Shown: positions 6,626 through 6,735 of the stretch, one piece after another | Numbering within the stretch: the first letter of the stretch is position 1 | How the letters are laid out: each line of letters opens with the position of its first letter | DNA from: Fusobacteriota bacterium | GTDB taxonomy: Bacteria; Fusobacteriota; Fusobacteriia; JAPLKR01 | Assembly: GCA_026387965.1 (NCBI GenBank) | Contig: JAPLKR010000087.1 | Coordinates: 1-6,735, forward strand | Direction of reading: 5' to 3' | Length of the DNA: 6,735 bases | The notes under the pieces: generated by a model | Database searches by the model: none | The model's input: only the letters and a program-made list of their open reading frames with translations | What the model was told of the DNA's origin: nothing | Made by a program: the position numbers and the translations under genes

Positions 6626-6735
6626 TATACTAAACTGGACAGTTTTAATAAGACCATGTAAACTAGAACTATAAAATATGGAGGGCACATGGCCGAAAAA
6701 GCAATAAAAAGAAAGAAAAGCACGTATACAGAAGA
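6626..6735 (+). mobile_element. Left end of an insertion sequence, probably IS3 family (partial)
   Basis: Unlike the rest of the window, coding here switches to the plus strand. From about 6626 the sequence carries TATACTAAACTGGACAG, which resembles a terminal inverted repeat, including a subterminal dyad AAACTG-GA-CAGTTT at 6632-6645. About 60 nt later a ribosome binding site and a transposase-like start follow, the usual distance in IS3 elements. The exact end and any target duplication cannot be fixed because the other end lies outside the window. Confidence 0.55.
6689..6735 (+). CDS. Start of an IS3-type OrfA-like transposase (partial)
   Basis: The ATG at 6689-6691 follows GGAGGG at 6680-6685 and opens a frame to the window edge. 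The 15 complete codons give MAEKAIKRKKSTYTE. A basic N-terminus leading into a Y-T-E motif is how many IS3 OrfA helix-turn-helix proteins begin (as in K-Y-T-E-E-F-K). Only the first residues are visible, so the family rests on this short match and on the terminal-repeat-like DNA before it. The gene faces away from the export operon. Confidence 0.5.
   Translation, partial: MAEKAIKRKKSTYTE

Noticed and set aside
6624-6629. TATAAC across the insertion junction as a hybrid promoter driving the export genes
   Set aside because: No acceptable -35 hexamer at 16-18 nt, and AT-rich DNA gives such matches by chance.
6545-6691. A 48-codon leftward ORF starting at an ATG inside the insertion sequence and ending with the cysteine cluster
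   Set aside because: Its first half is exactly antisense to the transposase leader region and the terminal repeat, and it has no convincing ribosome binding site. It is a chimeric open frame created by the insertion; only the last ~26 codons look native.
1-6735. CRISPR arrays, tRNA or rRNA genes, riboswitches
   Set aside because: No regularly spaced repeats, cloverleaf-like or rRNA-like segments were seen, and the intergenic gaps are too short for a typical riboswitch.

Overview
The window is low-GC DNA in which nearly everything reads leftward (minus strand). It appears to come from a diderm bacterium: there is a TolC-family outer-membrane efflux protein with a Sec signal peptide, plus a HlyD/MacA-type periplasmic adaptor. 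The AT-rich codon use, the Asn/Lys/Ile-rich proteins and the Fusobacterium-like signal peptide (ending IAFS before D) make Fusobacteriota my best guess. That is an inference; a diderm Firmicute or another low-GC diderm is not excluded.

Layout, in the direction of transcription (right to left). At the right edge is the start of an insertion sequence, probably IS3 family. It reads rightward and has its orfA-like start at 6689. It abuts the last ~26 codons of a leftward gene ending at 6545. That stub has no start codon of its own and ends in a cysteine cluster, C-x5-C-x3-C-x3-C. It resembles either the C-terminal cluster of a radical SAM/SPASM peptide maturase or the core of a cysteine-rich precursor peptide. 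Next come a 17-bp inverted repeat with a T-run and an internal TATAAT, then a tight cluster: a six-TM ABC exporter (start 6480), a TolC-like protein, a MacA-like adaptor, a MacB-like permease, a MacB-like ATPase, and a small exported or peptide-like protein (start 250 or 178) that runs off the left edge. Neighbours overlap by 4 to 23 nt or are separated by at most 14 nt, except where the adaptor is broken.

How the genes could work together: the ABC exporter would move a peptide across the inner membrane. The MacA-MacB-TolC machine, which takes substrates from the periplasm, would then expel it. With a cysteine-cluster gene upstream and a small secreted protein downstream, the cassette looks like a RiPP-type peptide maturation and export locus.

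Two lesions suggest the system is decaying or inactivated in this strain. The upstream cysteine-cluster gene is cut by the insertion sequence. The adaptor has an in-frame TAA at 2380-2382, followed by 47 more in-frame codons that look like the normal end of a MacA-type protein and finish 4 nt before the MacB start. There is no gene-free stretch longer than about 65 bases.
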